Assembly: GCA_016946835.1 (NCBI GenBank)
Contig: JACVTC010000112.1
Coordinates: 343,501-407,500 of the forward strand
DNA: 64,000 nt
Direction: 5' to 3'
Source of the DNA: Neocallimastix lanati (nom. inval.)
Lineage: Eukaryota; Neocallimastigomycota; Neocallimastigomycetes; Neocallimastigales; Neocallimastigaceae
Both the position numbers and the translations under genes were made by a program. The notes beneath the pieces are model-generated. The model did no database searches and was not told the origin of the DNA. It saw only the letters and a list, made by a program, of their open reading frames with translations. This document shows positions 48,371 through 62,141 of this stretch, one piece after another. The first letter of the stretch is position 1. The number at the start of each line of letters is the position of its first letter.

Positions 48371-50652
48371 ATTATTCATAATCAAGAGAGTCAATATTGA
48401 ACCGATCCGATATGGCAAAGAAAATTTATTTAAAAATTTTATATTAAAAAAACTTAATATAATAATAATGTCAATAATAAACATAAATTTAATTTTACTG
48501 AATAATACCTTTAATTTTTTTTTTTTTTTTTTTATTTTTTATTTTATTTTTATTAATTGTCACTATATATAAATAAATATTTTTTAATTATACGCAAATA
48601 GAAAATATATATATATATTTATTTACTTTTTCTTGTTATAGACTATGATATATGATATTATTTTATATAAATTAATTTAATTAATTTTAAAATTTATTAA
48701 AATTCATTGTTTGTTTTTATTATAAAGTCTTATTTTGTATATATACATTAAGTATATGGTATATATACCATAAGTACTATTATTTTTGTTTTATTAATTT
48801 CCCCTTTATTTATTTTATTTTATTTATTTTTAAGAATAATATATTTATTTCTTTTTTCTTTTTTTTTTTTTTCAGTAGAATGTTTAGCTATTAAGATTCC
48901 TTTAACCTCAAAGATAGAATAATTAGAAAAAAATTAATAGGGAAGTTTCATTCCTTATTATCAGTAATTTCATACATGGTTCATCCTTAAAATTGAATTT
49001 AACAGGTACAGGTATTTTTGTATTTTTTTTTTTTTTTTTTTTTTTTACTTTATTTTATTTATATAAAATTTAATAATTTTTTCATAAAATATTCCCCAGT
49101 TTTTTTTTTTTTTTTTTTTTTATTCCAATATCTCCATAGTAGTGATCAACGATTGAAATATTTCTTAAATTATTATCAACATTGACATAATACTTTCAAT
49201 TTTAGTGAATTCTGATTCATTATTTAAAAGGGCAAGTTGGCTTATTCTCAATGTTAAATTTAATTATTTAGTACTTAATAATATGGAGGGAATGATTGTT
49301 TGATTGCTCCTAAACATAGTTTTTTTTTTTTAAAAAAATTTACAAATGACTATATTGCTTTATTGGCATCATGACTATATTCTTCTACTGGAACTCAATA
49401 AGATAGGAGGTAGGAAAAAGAATCCTTCATTTTTTTTTTTCTAACGTCATCAAGACTATCTATCACCATCTAATCAATTTTATATACCTTAAACAAGAAT
49501 TGTCTTTTGATCTTGGGAAATGAAATTTAAATATTCTCAATGGCAGTTGCATTTGTGAAGAAAGAATAAGACAAAATTATATTTGTAGTAAAGTAAAATA
49601 CATTCATTTTGGATATTTGTTAGTTTAAAGAAATTTATTTATATATATATAATAAATTATTATTTATATATCAATAAAATATACAAATATTTATATATAC
49701 AATATGAAATAAAATAATATGATAACTTTAAAAAAAAAAAAAAGTCCATATACGTTTTTTAATTTAAAATGTTACAGATATAAATATATATTTAACTGTT
49801 TCCTACTCTATTCTTTCTAAATCCTAAAATCAGTTAATAGTTTAATAATAAATATAATTTACTATTTTATATATATAATTTTTTTTTTAAAAAAAAAAAA
49901 AAAAAAAAAAACGTTTAAATTAAAATAAATGAAATTAATAGAATATAAAAAATAATAATAATAATAATAATAATAAAAATAAAATAAAACAATAAAAAAT
50001 TAAAAATAAAAATAAAAAAAAAAAAATTAAGTAACTTTCAAAAACTATAGAAATTAATTATTATAATAGCAATATAAAAATATCATCAAATTTATAATTA
50101 TAATTTAGTAGAATAATAAGGTTAATAATATTCTTCAATTTATCTTAACTATAATATTCTTTTTTTTTTTTTTTTTTTTTTTTTTGGGAATAATATTAAT
50201 AATTTAATTAAATAATTAATCTACACTTATTACAAAAAAAAAAAAAAAAAAAAAAAGGTCATAAACCATTTTCGACTAATATAAATATATATAAAACTGA
50301 TTTTTAATAATTGTTTATAAGACAGAAATAAGAAAAAAACATTCAAACCCTTGACAAAAAAAAATAATAATAATAATAATAATAATATGAAATTATAAAA
50401 TGAATTATTTTATAAAAACGTTAAAAGTTAAAATATTAATTATATATAAATCAAAAAAGTGAATAAAAAAAATATTTATTATATAAATATACAAAAATTG
50501 AGTCAACAGAAAAAAATAATAATAATAATAATAACAATATTTTTCTTTCTTTTTTTTTTCTTTTTTCTTTTTTTATTATTATTATTTTTTTGTTTAAATA
50601 AATAGTATATATTTATTTTATATATGTATAAATATATTATTTATAGTGTGAG

Positions 50653-50686
<34 letters not shown>

Positions 50687-50856
50687 AAGAATATAGAATA
50701 AATTATTAAATGAAATACACATATCTTTAGTAGGTTTATTTTATTTTATTTTTATAAATATTTTATATTTTTGTAAAACTTTATTATCAATGTTATTATA
50801 TATATATATTTATTTATTCAATTTGTACTTGTATTTATATTTCAACTATTTATTAT
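48371..50856. other. Intergenic; partly more complex at 48880-49640
   Basis: Most is low-complexity AT. 48880-49640 has a higher-complexity mix, broken by T-runs, but has stops in all frames and matches nothing I recognise. It could be a decayed gene or transposon. A-runs lie at about 49890-49911, 50235-50256 and 50653-50684. No supported gene. Confidence 0.55.
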
Positions 50857-51267
50857 ATTTTATTTTATTTTATTTTATTTTATTTTATTTTATTTTATTT
50901 TATTTTATTTTATTTTATTTTATTTTATTTTATTTTATTTTATTTTATTTTATTTTATTTTATTTTATTTTATTTTATTTTATTTTATTTTATTTTATTT
51001 TATTTTATTTTATTTTATTTTATTTTATTTTATTTTATTTTATTTTATTTTATTTTATTTTATTTTATTTTATTTTATTTTATTTTATTTTATTTTATTT
51101 TATTTTATTTTATTTTATTTTATTTTATTTTATTTTATTTTATTTTATTTTATTTTATTTTATTTTATTTTATTTTATTTTATTTTATTTTATTTTATTT
51201 TATTTTATTTTATTTTATTTTATTTTATTTTATTTTATTTTATTTTATTTTATTTTATTTTATTTTA
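50857..51267 (+). repeat. (TTTTA)n microsatellite, about 82 units
   Basis: A pentanucleotide tract of 411 bp in which I find no interruption. The edges degrade into TATTATATTTT on the left and TTTTAATTTTAATTTTATGTTATG on the right. The ORF across it, made of Ile-Leu-Phe-Tyr-Phe units, is the translated repeat and not a gene. Confidence 0.95.
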
Positions 51268-51397
51268 ATTTTAATTTTATGTTATGTTATATTATGTTAT
51301 GTTATTATATGTCATTATATTATATGTTATTTTGATTCATGCCTTACGTTTTTTTTAATACATTTCACCGTTTATTTAATCTATTTAATTTTAACAG

Positions 51398-51429
<32 letters not shown>

Positions 51430-51465
51430 ATTAATTTTATATGAAAAATGTTTAATAAATAATTT

Positions 51466-52440
51466 AATATAAATGAAATTATTTTTTAATTATTAATTAA
51501 AACTAATGCATAAATTAATGCTTAGTTTCAAATATTTTTTTTTTTTTTTTATTGAATAACCAATATCTCCTTTATATATATCTATATATTATTGGTATTC
51601 ATTCTAATATAACAAGAATGTATAATAATAATGTATAATAATAATTATTAATAGAAATTAATTATAATAATTAATAATTAATAATAAATATTAATAATAA
51701 TAACAATTAATAAATAACTATTCACGATATAATAATCATCTTAGTCTTTCACTAATATCAAAAGATATATTGACTATTATAAATAACTATTCACGATATA
51801 ATAATCATCTCAGTCATCCACTAATATCAAAAGATATATTGACTATAATACAAATTAAATTTTATGTAGAAAGTATTTTATAACTTTATTTATTTAATTA
51901 TTTAATTATTTATTTTTTAATATTGAAACAAATAACAAATAACGCTCTTCTCTTAATTCTTCTCAAAAATATGAAAACTGATACACCAGTGCTACTACAA
52001 TTAATTTGTCAATATAAATGAAATTATTTTTTAATTAGTGTTAATTAAACTAATGCATAAATTAATGCTTAATTTTATTTAAAAAAAAAAAAAAACTTTT
52101 TTTTTATCAAATAACCCAATGTCTACTTTTTTTCCATTTATTATTGATATTTTATTTTCTATAACACAAATAGGCAAATAGGCAATAATGTCTAATAATT
52201 AATAATAACAATTAATAATACTAATTAAATAATTAAATAATTAATAATTAATACTACTAATTAAATAATAAAAACAATAATTATAATTTTTAATAATTAT
52301 TGTTTTTATTATTTAATGAGCATTATTAAGTATAATAATTATAATAATTTATAATAAAAATTATTAATAATTATTCACTTAATCATCATCATCCACCTAC
52401 ATCAAATGATAAATGATGTATTGATTCTTCTATAATAATA
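51466..52440. repeat. Diverged tandem duplication, period about 550 bp
   Basis: The block around AACTAATGCATAAATTAATG at about 51500 recurs at about 52048, with similar sequence before (ATGAAATTATTTTTTAATTA) and after it (poly-T, then ATAACCAAT/ATAACCCAAT). The block with TATTCAC and ATCATC at 51718-51850 recurs in diverged form at about 52370-52430. Together these suggest an old duplication of a unit of about 550-600 bp. Confidence 0.6.
51711..51848. repeat. 69-bp tandem duplication
   Basis: TAAATAACTATTCACGATAT begins at 51711 and again at 51780. The two 69-bp units differ at only a few positions. Confidence 0.9.
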
Positions 52441-52544
52441 TTTTATATTGATTTCTTTTTTCTATAATTAATTATTAATTATTATTAAATAATTAATTAA
52501 ATTAAAATAATTAAAAATTAAAATAATTAAAATTAAGCTTTTGA

Positions 52545-52583
<39 letters not shown>

Positions 52584-53866
52584 AAATATACTCACAATTC
52601 ATTAATCAAAAATTAATTAATATGATGTAACTGCTTTTATTTTTGTTTTTTAAATTTTTTTTTTTTAAAAACATAAAATTTAAATAATAAATATTCCTAT
52701 ATAAAAAAAAATAAAATAATAATAATAATAATTAAAATATATAAAACATAAAATATATTTTTAACATAAAATATATAAAACATAAATAATAATCATTGGT
52801 ATCTTTATTATTAATATTTAATTGCTATAATAAGAGGTTCCAATAAAATTTAAAGGTGTGATGATGCTCATTGTAATTACTTTTTTATGGTTTTTTTTTA
52901 TATATTGGTTTATTAAATAAAAAATAAATTTTTTTCATCATTTTATTATTACGGTTGATATGATGATCATGATTTATAATTCATTCTCTAACATATTTTT
53001 ACCTTTTTAAATTAAAAAAGGAAAAAAAAAAAAAAAAAAAGTAAAAGAAAGACATTACATTAAAAAAAAAAGTATAAAAGTATATATTAAAATATAAAAA
53101 GTCATAATAAAGACATTATTAACATAGACATTAAGATATAAAAAAAAAATAGTAATAAAATTTTTTTTGCCTTAATATTATAGAGTAGATAGTGGTGGTT
53201 CATCCTTTTAATATTTTCATTTAATACACATTTTTTTAAAAAAAATAAATAAATCTATAAATAAATTCATCCAAGTGAGGTCTAATCATGTGTACTATAA
53301 AATCATGTGTGTTAATCATCTCTCTGATAAATTATTGGTTCATTATTATGATGCTACATAATTTAATTAATGAAATAAATAATTTAATTAATGAAATAAA
53401 TAAATAAATATATTAAAAATATTAATTTAATTAAATTTATAATTTTATTTATTTTTTTTTTATTTATTTATTTATTTATTTTTATTATTATTTTTATTTT
53501 TATTTTAATTTTAATTTATTCTTTTTTTCTTATTAATTCATGACATTTTTGGAGGTAAAAAAGTAAATAAATAAATATATAAAATTAGGTTGCTTTAATT
53601 CATTATTAAGCAACTGTAAAAAGTTATCTATTATTATTATTTATTATTTATTATATAATATATATTATATGTTATATATTGTATACTATTATTATTGTGG
53701 TTGTTCTTAATTTTAAATGTATTTTTAATATTTCTCCAAACTATGTATTATAATAATTTGTTAATTTTTTATTCTTTTTCATTTCTTTTCTCTTTTTAAC
53801 TTATTTAATCTAACCTTTTCATATATTTGTAATACATAATATAACAGTAAATTGTATATCATTTAG

Positions 53867-53898
<32 letters not shown>

Positions 53899-54429
53899 GA
53901 CATTCATGTTGTCATAATAAACAAAAAAATAAACAAAAAAAAATAACTCCAAATTAGTTATATTTACTTCATTATTTTTATATTACATATTTTTTGGACA
54001 ATATATTTTGTAATATTATGTATCTTTATGTTAGAATATGTGAACTTTATTTTACATTTCTATATTTTATATTTGAATATTCTTAATGTTTTTTGTACCA
54101 TTAGTTCTGTACTTCTATGCTATACTCTATACATTTCTATAATTATATAAATTAAAATGCCAGTAAATGAAATAAATAAAAAAAATTTTTTTTTTTAAAA
54201 AAATATTTAAAATAATTAAAATAATTAAAATAATTAAAAAAATTAAAATAATTAAAATAATTATAAAATAAAATAAAGTAAAAAAAAAAAAAAAAAAAAG
54301 AACATTCGTATTTTATGATAAATTCAATTAATTAATAATTAATAATATTATATATATAAATAAAATAAAAAATATTTAATATTTAAAAATAAATACAAAT
54401 AATATAAATATATAAGTATTATTAAAAAT

Positions 54430-54432
54430 AAG

Positions 54433-54491
<59 letters not shown>

Positions 54492-54492
54492 A
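54430..54492. repeat. (AAAT)n microsatellite
   Basis: About 15 near-perfect AAAT units. Confidence 0.9.
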
Positions 54493-55049
54493 ATAATAAC
54501 AATAATTATTATTAAAATTTCAAGATCTTTTTATTTCTGGTAATTTTTTTATTTCATACTTTTTAAAATTAGCAAAAGAGAAGAAATATAAATTGTTATT
54601 CTATAATTGTAATAAATTACCAGATAATAGAATTATAGAAACAAATAGGCAATTGTGACACTTTATATATAATAAATAATAAATAATTAAATAATAATAA
54701 ATAATTAAATAATAAATAGTAAATATGGATTTTAGGATCATTATAAATATTATATATTTAATTAGTTTTTTAAATAATACTTTATATAAATATGTTTTAT
54801 TTTATTTTCTTTTTATGGGTCACTATTATTTCAAATAATACATTATTGTAATACAATATATTTTTAATACATTTACAATTTTTTTTTATAATTATTATTT
54901 AAACTTTATTTAAATAATATTTATAAAAAAAACATATGAATTATATTTTTTTTTACGTTTCTGCTGTCTCAAGTACAAACATGATCAATAATGTGCAACA
55001 ACGCACACATAATATTTATATGTCCTCCAAGCTCAGTTTTGAGAAGTCG

Positions 55050-55337
55050 CTAGTCAGTAGGTAAATTAGCCAACCTCGCAAATCTATTACAGTTCTTAAT
55101 AATAAGAATCCTGGTATCTCTTTCCTCGGAAAGGTGTCCATCATTAAGTCCATACTTCAAACTATCTATTATGGTCAACATTGGAATGATTCCAAAAATT
55201 ACACTATCAACTGTAGGCTTAATATAAATATTAAAGATTTCTTTATCCCAGAGACACCATGCCTTTACCTCCTCTGAATCTTTTGTCTCACTGTAGACAA
55301 TACTGGAAATTGAAGAAGATCCCAATTTGAATTCTCA
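55050..55337 (-). CDS. Unrecognised coding stretch, exon or fragment
   Basis: The frame on the minus strand is open from a TGA just upstream of 55337 to the TAG at 55050, with no ATG near its beginning (the first codon of the longest reading is TTG). It is therefore more likely a downstream exon or a 5'-truncated gene than a complete ORF. The composition is ordinary protein (ETKDSEEVKAWCLWDKEIF, SLKYGLNDGHLSEERDTR), with a hydrophobic patch DSVIFGIIPMLTII. GC is about 35% in the line counted. I recognise no family. It lies downstream of the 203-aa ORF on the same strand and could belong to the same gene or element, but I could not find a splice pair with matching phase that convinced me. Confidence 0.5.
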
Positions 55338-55353
55338 GTATAATAATTTTTGT

Positions 55354-55375
55354 AATTCCTCCCGAGGGAGGAATT
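55354..55375. other. Perfect GC-rich inverted repeat
   Basis: AATTCCTCCC and GGGAGGAATT are exact reverse complements separated by GA. It sits between the two coding stretches of the 55-56 kb island and is the most GC-rich hairpin in the window. A terminator, RNA structure or element boundary are all possible. None is shown. Confidence 0.75.
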
Positions 55376-55620
55376 TCAGCATATCAAATATATGAAGTAT
55401 TACTCTAAATTTCTAAATGCTACTCTACTAAATAAGAAGAAGAAAAAAAAAAAAAAAAAAAAAACTTTCATCCATGAAAAAAATCATTAGTTTGTGATGT
55501 AGAATAACAATAAATTACTCTTCCTCCAATGCTATTCCGTCAATTACATTCGTCGAAAATATTTGTATGAATATGAAAATATATGAAAAGCAAACAAGAT
55601 ACTTTTTTTTTTTTTTTTTT
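55376..55620. other. Spacer inside the 55-56 kb island
   Basis: Mixed-composition sequence with an A-run at about 55444-55464 (plus strand) and a T-run at about 55603-55622 (plus strand). On the minus strand the latter is an A-run that starts at the stop codon of the 203-aa ORF. Confidence 0.5.
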
Positions 55621-56232
55621 TTATTTCACTTTTTCAATAATATTTCTAATTGAACCTATAAATTCTTGAGCTTCATTAACTAGATCACTCACATTCGACA
55701 TATACAATAAGACATTGTTGTTGTTCCACTTCTCAGAAAAAGACATCAATCGTTGTTTTATCTCACCTAACTCACGGTTTCCTGTTTCTGACGATATCAA
55801 TTCCACTGTATTAACAAACGAAACCACCATTCTGAAATCATCCAAAATAAAATCTCTCAATAATCGTGTACCAAAAGCTTTATCAGGAGTTGTATAAAGA
55901 ATTTCGTTAAGTCCTCCTGTACGAAACAATCGAGAATCTAAGATATCCTGATTCGAAGATATTGGCTCCAAATATTCATGGGCAGATATTCCAAAAAACT
56001 TTGTTTGCTTCTCTTGGAACAAATCTTCCAGTGGTTTCACATAAGACAGCATCTGATCTTTTTTTTCATCAGAAGCAAAAGTCAATGCACTCCCCCATAA
56101 TAATCGAAAACGAAACCGTGTTTGTGTTAAAATAGCATCATCAATATCACTATGACCTTCCGGAATCACAGCCCTGATATTCGACTCATCATCACGTGCA
56201 GCAATTGAAGCAAATATATCTACTACATTCAT
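55621..56232 (-). CDS. Hypothetical protein, 203 aa, no recognised family
   Basis: An intact minus-strand ORF with its own ATG, preceded by a short A-rich leader. The protein is of normal complexity (MNVVDIFASIAARDDE, RFRFRLLWGSALTF, EYLEPISSNQDILDSRLF, ending in a helical stretch VNEAQEFIGSIRNIIEKVK) and looks mostly alpha-helical. It has no signal peptide, membrane segment or catalytic motif I can name. The line I counted is 37% GC, against about 12% in the flanks. The stop codon runs straight into about 20 A, as in a retrocopied or polyadenylated insert. Possible origins are horizontal transfer, a retrocopy, or an unknown mobile or viral-derived gene. The sequence does not decide between them. 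Confidence 0.7.
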   Translation of the reverse strand: MNVVDIFASIAARDDESNIRAVIPEGHSDIDDAILTQTRFRFRLLWGSALTFASDEKKDQMLSYVKPLEDLFQEKQTKFFGISAHEYLEPISSNQDILDSRLFRTGGLNEILYTTPDKAFGTRLLRDFILDDFRMVVSFVNTVELISSETGNRELGEIKQRLMSFSEKWNNNNVLLYMSNVSDLVNEAQEFIGSIRNIIEKVK

Positions 56233-56289
56233 AGTTTTTTATTTGCAAAAAACGTTCTCTCTAGGTATTATTTATTTAAATGTTTATTT

Positions 56290-57808
56290 ATTTATTTTTA
56301 TTAATTCTTATTAAAAAAAAAAAAAAAAGAACACTTTCGATATTTAGAAATTTTTTTTATTATCAACTATTTATTTTTTTATATAAATATTTTTATTATT
56401 TAATTATACATATATGTAAGTGTATGTATAATTATATATATATTAATATATATATTTTTTTTAGAATAAAATTTACTATATTCATTTTGCCAATGAAATT
56501 GCTTTATTCAAGAAATCTCAAAAAACACCCTTCAGCCAATAAAAATACTTTATTTTTTGACATTATCCAATAATATTAGTGAATTTAAAGGATAAACTAA
56601 ATTAAAGTTTTTTTATTATTATATTTATATGAATATAAAAAAAAAATAAGAAAAAAATAACCGTTGAAATGTATTATTATATTATCTATTATATTAGAAA
56701 GTATTGATTTAATATATTCAAATTTAAATTAATATATTGAATTACAGTGAAATCATATATTATATCATATATAAATTTATATAGAATCATTAATTTAATT
56801 ATAATTAATAATAAAAAGCCAAATTTTTTTTTTTTTTTTTTTTAGTTAATTCGTTTTTTATATTTAAATAAAAAGTTTATAAATATCAATGAATATATAT
56901 ATTATATTCATATTCATTAGTAATAATTAATATAAAAAAAATATTTTTGAATAAGAAGAATAAAAGTTTTAACAATAAAAAACAAAAACAACAAAACAAT
57001 AAATAAAACAATAATGATTATCATATGTGATTATATATTTAAATAATATTATAATAAATAATAAAAAAATAATAAAATAAACAGCAAATAATATAATTGA
57101 CAAAGAAAAAAAATAGTTGCTATTAATAATATATTTGTATTTTAATCATTGATGATTTAGGTTTATTTCTTTAAATTATCAGAAGTTGATTTATTTTTTA
57201 ATTACTAACAACTTTATGTTTAATTCCTATCACTATCAATAAAAGTCATTTAGCTTTCTATTGCAAAAGAACCACCAACTATAAATATTATTTATTTATG
57301 ATTATTATTTATTATTTATACTTATTTATCACCTTTTAGTATTTATTTACGATTTTTTATTATTAATTATTTATTTGTAATTATTTAATTATTTATTATT
57401 TATTTATGACTATTTATTATTTATTATTTATTTATATATTAATTAGTTATCTATCAATTTAATTATTTAATTATTTATTATTATATATGAATAGTACTTA
57501 TAATTTGGAAGGTCTATTTTAAATTTTTTTTCTTTTTTTAAAATCTATTAAAATTTAGCCAATAATAATTATTTAATTTATATTTATATAAATTTAGAAA
57601 TTTTTAAATTAAAAAAAGTAAAAAAAAAAAAAAAAAAGAAAAAACTAAATAACTCATAATGAATAATAATTAATAAATAAAAAAAAAAAAAAAAGAACGT
57701 CGTAGCTGTTCGCTTAATAATTTTAAATAAAAAAAAAATGTTGATGATTATTATAAAGGATAAATAAAGATTAAATATTAATAAAATAATTAAAATGAGT
57801 TGTAAAAG

Positions 57809-57839
<31 letters not shown>

Positions 57840-58812
57840 TTTTATTTTTTATTTTACTTTTAGAAAAATAATATTTCTTGTTCCTTTAAATTTGAAATAA
57901 GAAAGGTCATGGACTAGACTATAATTAAAATTTCAATTGTTTGTGATATTGTCTTTTTTTATGATGTCCTTATTGATTATTAAATAAATTTAAAATTGAT
58001 GAATTAATTATAATATTTCCATTCAATTTATTATTATTATTATTTTTAATTTGGATATATTATATATATATTTTTTATTAAACAATTTATTGATTTATTG
58101 AACCCTTTACTTTTTTCAATCATGAATTAGCTCTGTTAGTGGTTTAAGATTCAATTAAGAGATAAAAATGATATTTTAAGAGAAAACTTTCCTTTCTTTC
58201 TTTCTTTCTTTCTTTCTTTTTTTTATACATTTATTAAAATATTAATTGATAAACACTCACTATAGATGAGGAATTTTATAGTAACGCAATTAACTATGAA
58301 TAAATTTGTATCATTGTCAATGGTATAGAAAGTAATATTTAATTCACAGCATCATTGATATTCATTATAAATCCAAAGCTATTTTGCTTATAATAATTAT
58401 TCAGTTATAGCATCTTTTTATATATTAATATTTTTATATATATTTATATATAAATACTTTCCATGTATATAATAAATTTCATACAATTATACTTGCTAAT
58501 TATTGACATATAATACTTTTACTTAGAAATTGTAGGAATATAATATATTACTATATAAAAATTATATATTATATCATTGATAGATATTTTATTTTCTATA
58601 CATATATAGATAGAAAAACAAAAAGAATTTTTTTTTATTTGATTATTATAAATTATAATAAATTATTTTTATATTAATATATAATCAAATATTATTACCC
58701 TATTGAATTTTGTATGATCATTGATTTTTACTCTATATATATTAGTATTATTATAATATATTTAAATTTAAATAATAATAATAATATAATAATAATAATA
58801 ATAACAATAATA

Positions 58813-58843
<31 letters not shown>

Positions 58844-61800
58844 CAGAGTGGAGAAGAATTAAAAAAAAAAAAAAAGTATAAAATAACTAAAAAAGACCAA
58901 ATATTTTTAATTCCCCTTTCTCACTTTCGTTATTTATATATAAGTAATAATAATAATAAAAAAAAAAAGAAGGCAATGATTAAAAAAGTTATAGAAATAA
59001 GTAAAAAAATAAGAAATAAGAGATAGATTCATTAAAGGGTATAGCAGGTTAAAATAAAAAGAATAATATATAGACTTTATAAACTAAAATATTAATATAA
59101 AAATACATTAAATATAGAAGTAGTAAAATATAAATAAAAAAAAAAGAAAAATTTTTTATGTATTTATATTATTATTATATGTACTAAAAATTATTATATT
59201 AGAAAAATGAAAAAAAAATTAATTTTTATTTTCAAACAAAGATATTAATAATGAATAATTAGAAATACTAAGCAAACAAAACTTAAAAAGAGAAACGTGA
59301 TACTTTTATTATAAAATATTTGATAAGTAAAAGACAATTAATTTTTTTTTCATTTTTAATAATAATAGTAAAAGAATCCTTTTTTTTTTTTTTTTTAAAA
59401 AAAAGATAGTATATAAATACTTTTTTAAGGTATTTATATATATAAAAATAAAAAATTTTTATTTATTTATTTAATTTTAAACTATATTAAGAGTTAACTG
59501 AATGATTTTGTTAGGTCTTAATTTAAGAGTATATGAACAAGCAATCTTTTTTTTATTATTTCTCTATTCATTATTATTTCCATTTTTTTTTTCTTCTTTT
59601 CTTTATTAATAGATATCTTATTAACTTTTATTTTAATTAATATCATTTTTTTCATTTTTTTTTATTTTATTACATTTTTTTTCTAATTGTTCCATGAAAT
59701 TTTTTTTTATTTATTTTTTTTTAATATATCATTCTATATATTAAATTATATTAGAATTGAGTATTATTGTGGGGAAAGCCAATTAAAAAGTAGATAAATA
59801 TATATAATTTATTTATATTAGAACACATGACTTAATTCTATATCATTAATTAATTTATCCATTGGATTTGGTTTATTATACATCAAATGTAAATAAATTA
59901 TTGAATTAAGTTCATTAATATAATTTATAGATATAATTGCAATAACATCTTTTTTTTTTTTTTTAAACTTTACATATATTATAATCTATTGAATTTTATA
60001 CTTTTATATATTACATTCTAAAGCAAATATAGAATTATTTATTATTTATTTTTCATTATTTATATATTCATTTATAATAAATTTTATTTTTAGATACTCA
60101 TATTCAGTACAAAAAAAAAAGTTAACTAGCTTATAGTCTTTTTTTTAAAAAAAAAATAAAGACTTTCAAAGACATTAATTTTTTAGCAATAATAAAATAA
60201 TTATTTGTTTTTATTTTTATAACTAATAGACCTTATCAATTAATAATTTGTTAAACAAGAATAAATCAAAAATTTTGCTTTAGCCTAATAATTAGCTTAA
60301 AATTTGAATTTTTTTTTTTAAACTTTATAATAAAAATAAATATAAACTTTTAAAAAAAAATATTTTATAATTTATGAAAAAATATATAAATATATATATA
60401 TCTAAATAATTATAAATAATTATAAATAATTATAAATAATATAAATAAATAAAAAAAAAATAATAAATTTAGGGAATTTGGAATAAAAATTATAAATAAT
60501 AATGAATAATAATTAGGTATTCAATTATTATTATTATTATGATATAGTATATATATAATTTTTATAGATAATAATATATTTCTGTTAAATGATGAATATA
60601 TTATCTTTTAAATTATACTTTTCCCATTATATAGTTTGAATGTTTTGATTACGTATACAATATTATATATATTAAAATATATACCAATATATGATTTCTT
60701 TAAATAATTAATTTTGCTCCTCTGAACTATAATTATAATTTTATTAATTATATTAAATAAGGCTTTCATATTTTATCATAATTAACTTATTTATACTCAT
60801 ACTATATTCATAATATATTACAATATATACTAATATATTTGTATATTGTAAAAAATTAAAATTTTTTTAAAAAAATTTTTTATTTTATCCTTTTTTACAT
60901 TATAAATAAATAAATAAATATATATTTATTTATTTATTAAAAAGGACTATATATTAAAAATAGTTAAACAATATATTAATATAAAATTATTTATATATTA
61001 AAATAAACCAATATTTAAATAATAACAATAAAACTTTATCTATATAAATAAAATATAAAGTTAATATATGCTAAGTTACTTCTCTCATTAGAACGTATAC
61101 ATTGACACTAATTAATTACATGTATACATAATAAATAAAATTTATTTCATTTTATTCTAAAATTGTTAATTTAGTATTAGTAGTTGTATATTATGATTAT
61201 AAACTAATATTTATTTGACATAAGAGTATGATTCAATTTTATTTTAATATATAATTATAGTTTGGTATTTTTAATTTTATTCATAATAAATGGTTCATTA
61301 TAAAATGCTCATAATTAAATCAATAATTAAATAGTAATTAAATAAATAATCAAATAATAATTAATAATAATTATAATTAATTATTTTATTATTTATATAA
61401 ATTATTTGTATATTCAATTAGTATTATTTATTTTATAAATAAATAAAAAGATTAAATAAATAAAAAAATTTGAATATATTTATTTAATAATCAATATTTA
61501 TCTTATGTTATAATAAATAATAAATAATAAATAATTATATAATTAATATTAAGTAATAGATGAATAAATAAATAAAAAATAAATAATAAATTATAAATAA
61601 AAAAATAAATTATAAATAAATAATAAATAAATAATAAATAATAAATAATAAATAATAAATAATAAATAATAAATAATAAATAATAAATAATAATATAAAA
61701 ATGAAATAATAATAAAAATAGTATAAAAAGAATAAAAAAAAAAAAGATTACTTAATAGTCATAATATATGATATCCAATATATTAATATATTATGTTATT

Positions 61801-61959
61801 TTACAATAAAATGAACTTTTTGATTCAAATATGTAGAATGAAATACTTTTAATTTTATATTTAATATATATACACTAATATTTAATGTTGAATAAATTAA
61901 ATATAAAAAAAAAAAAAAATATTATTAAATAATTTAATATAAAATATACAATAATTATT

Positions 61960-61995
<36 letters not shown>

Positions 61996-62093
61996 ATAAT
62001 GTCTATATATATAGTTTAGTATTTACCTTTATTTTTATTCTCATTTTTTTTTAAAAAAGTTAATTTTTTTTTTTAAATTCATAATTTAACGTT

Positions 62094-62141
<48 letters not shown>

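Larger units (their letters stand above)
51268..54955. other. Intergenic AT-rich region with diverged duplications
   Basis: No gene is seen. It contains the duplicated blocks listed separately, A/T runs at about 51400-51425, 52551-52580 and 53879-53898, and an (AAAT)n tract at about 54430-54492. Confidence 0.65.

Noticed and set aside
50790-51335. 181-codon ORF of Ile-Leu-Phe-Tyr-Phe units
   Set aside because: Pure translation of the (TTTTA)n microsatellite. Length divisible by three in every frame keeps it open.
56280-56573. Plus-strand ORF of 97 codons next to the unknown island
   Set aside because: Mostly Ile/Tyr/Phe/Lys from AT-rich DNA. Only the last 25 residues look mixed, with no supporting context.
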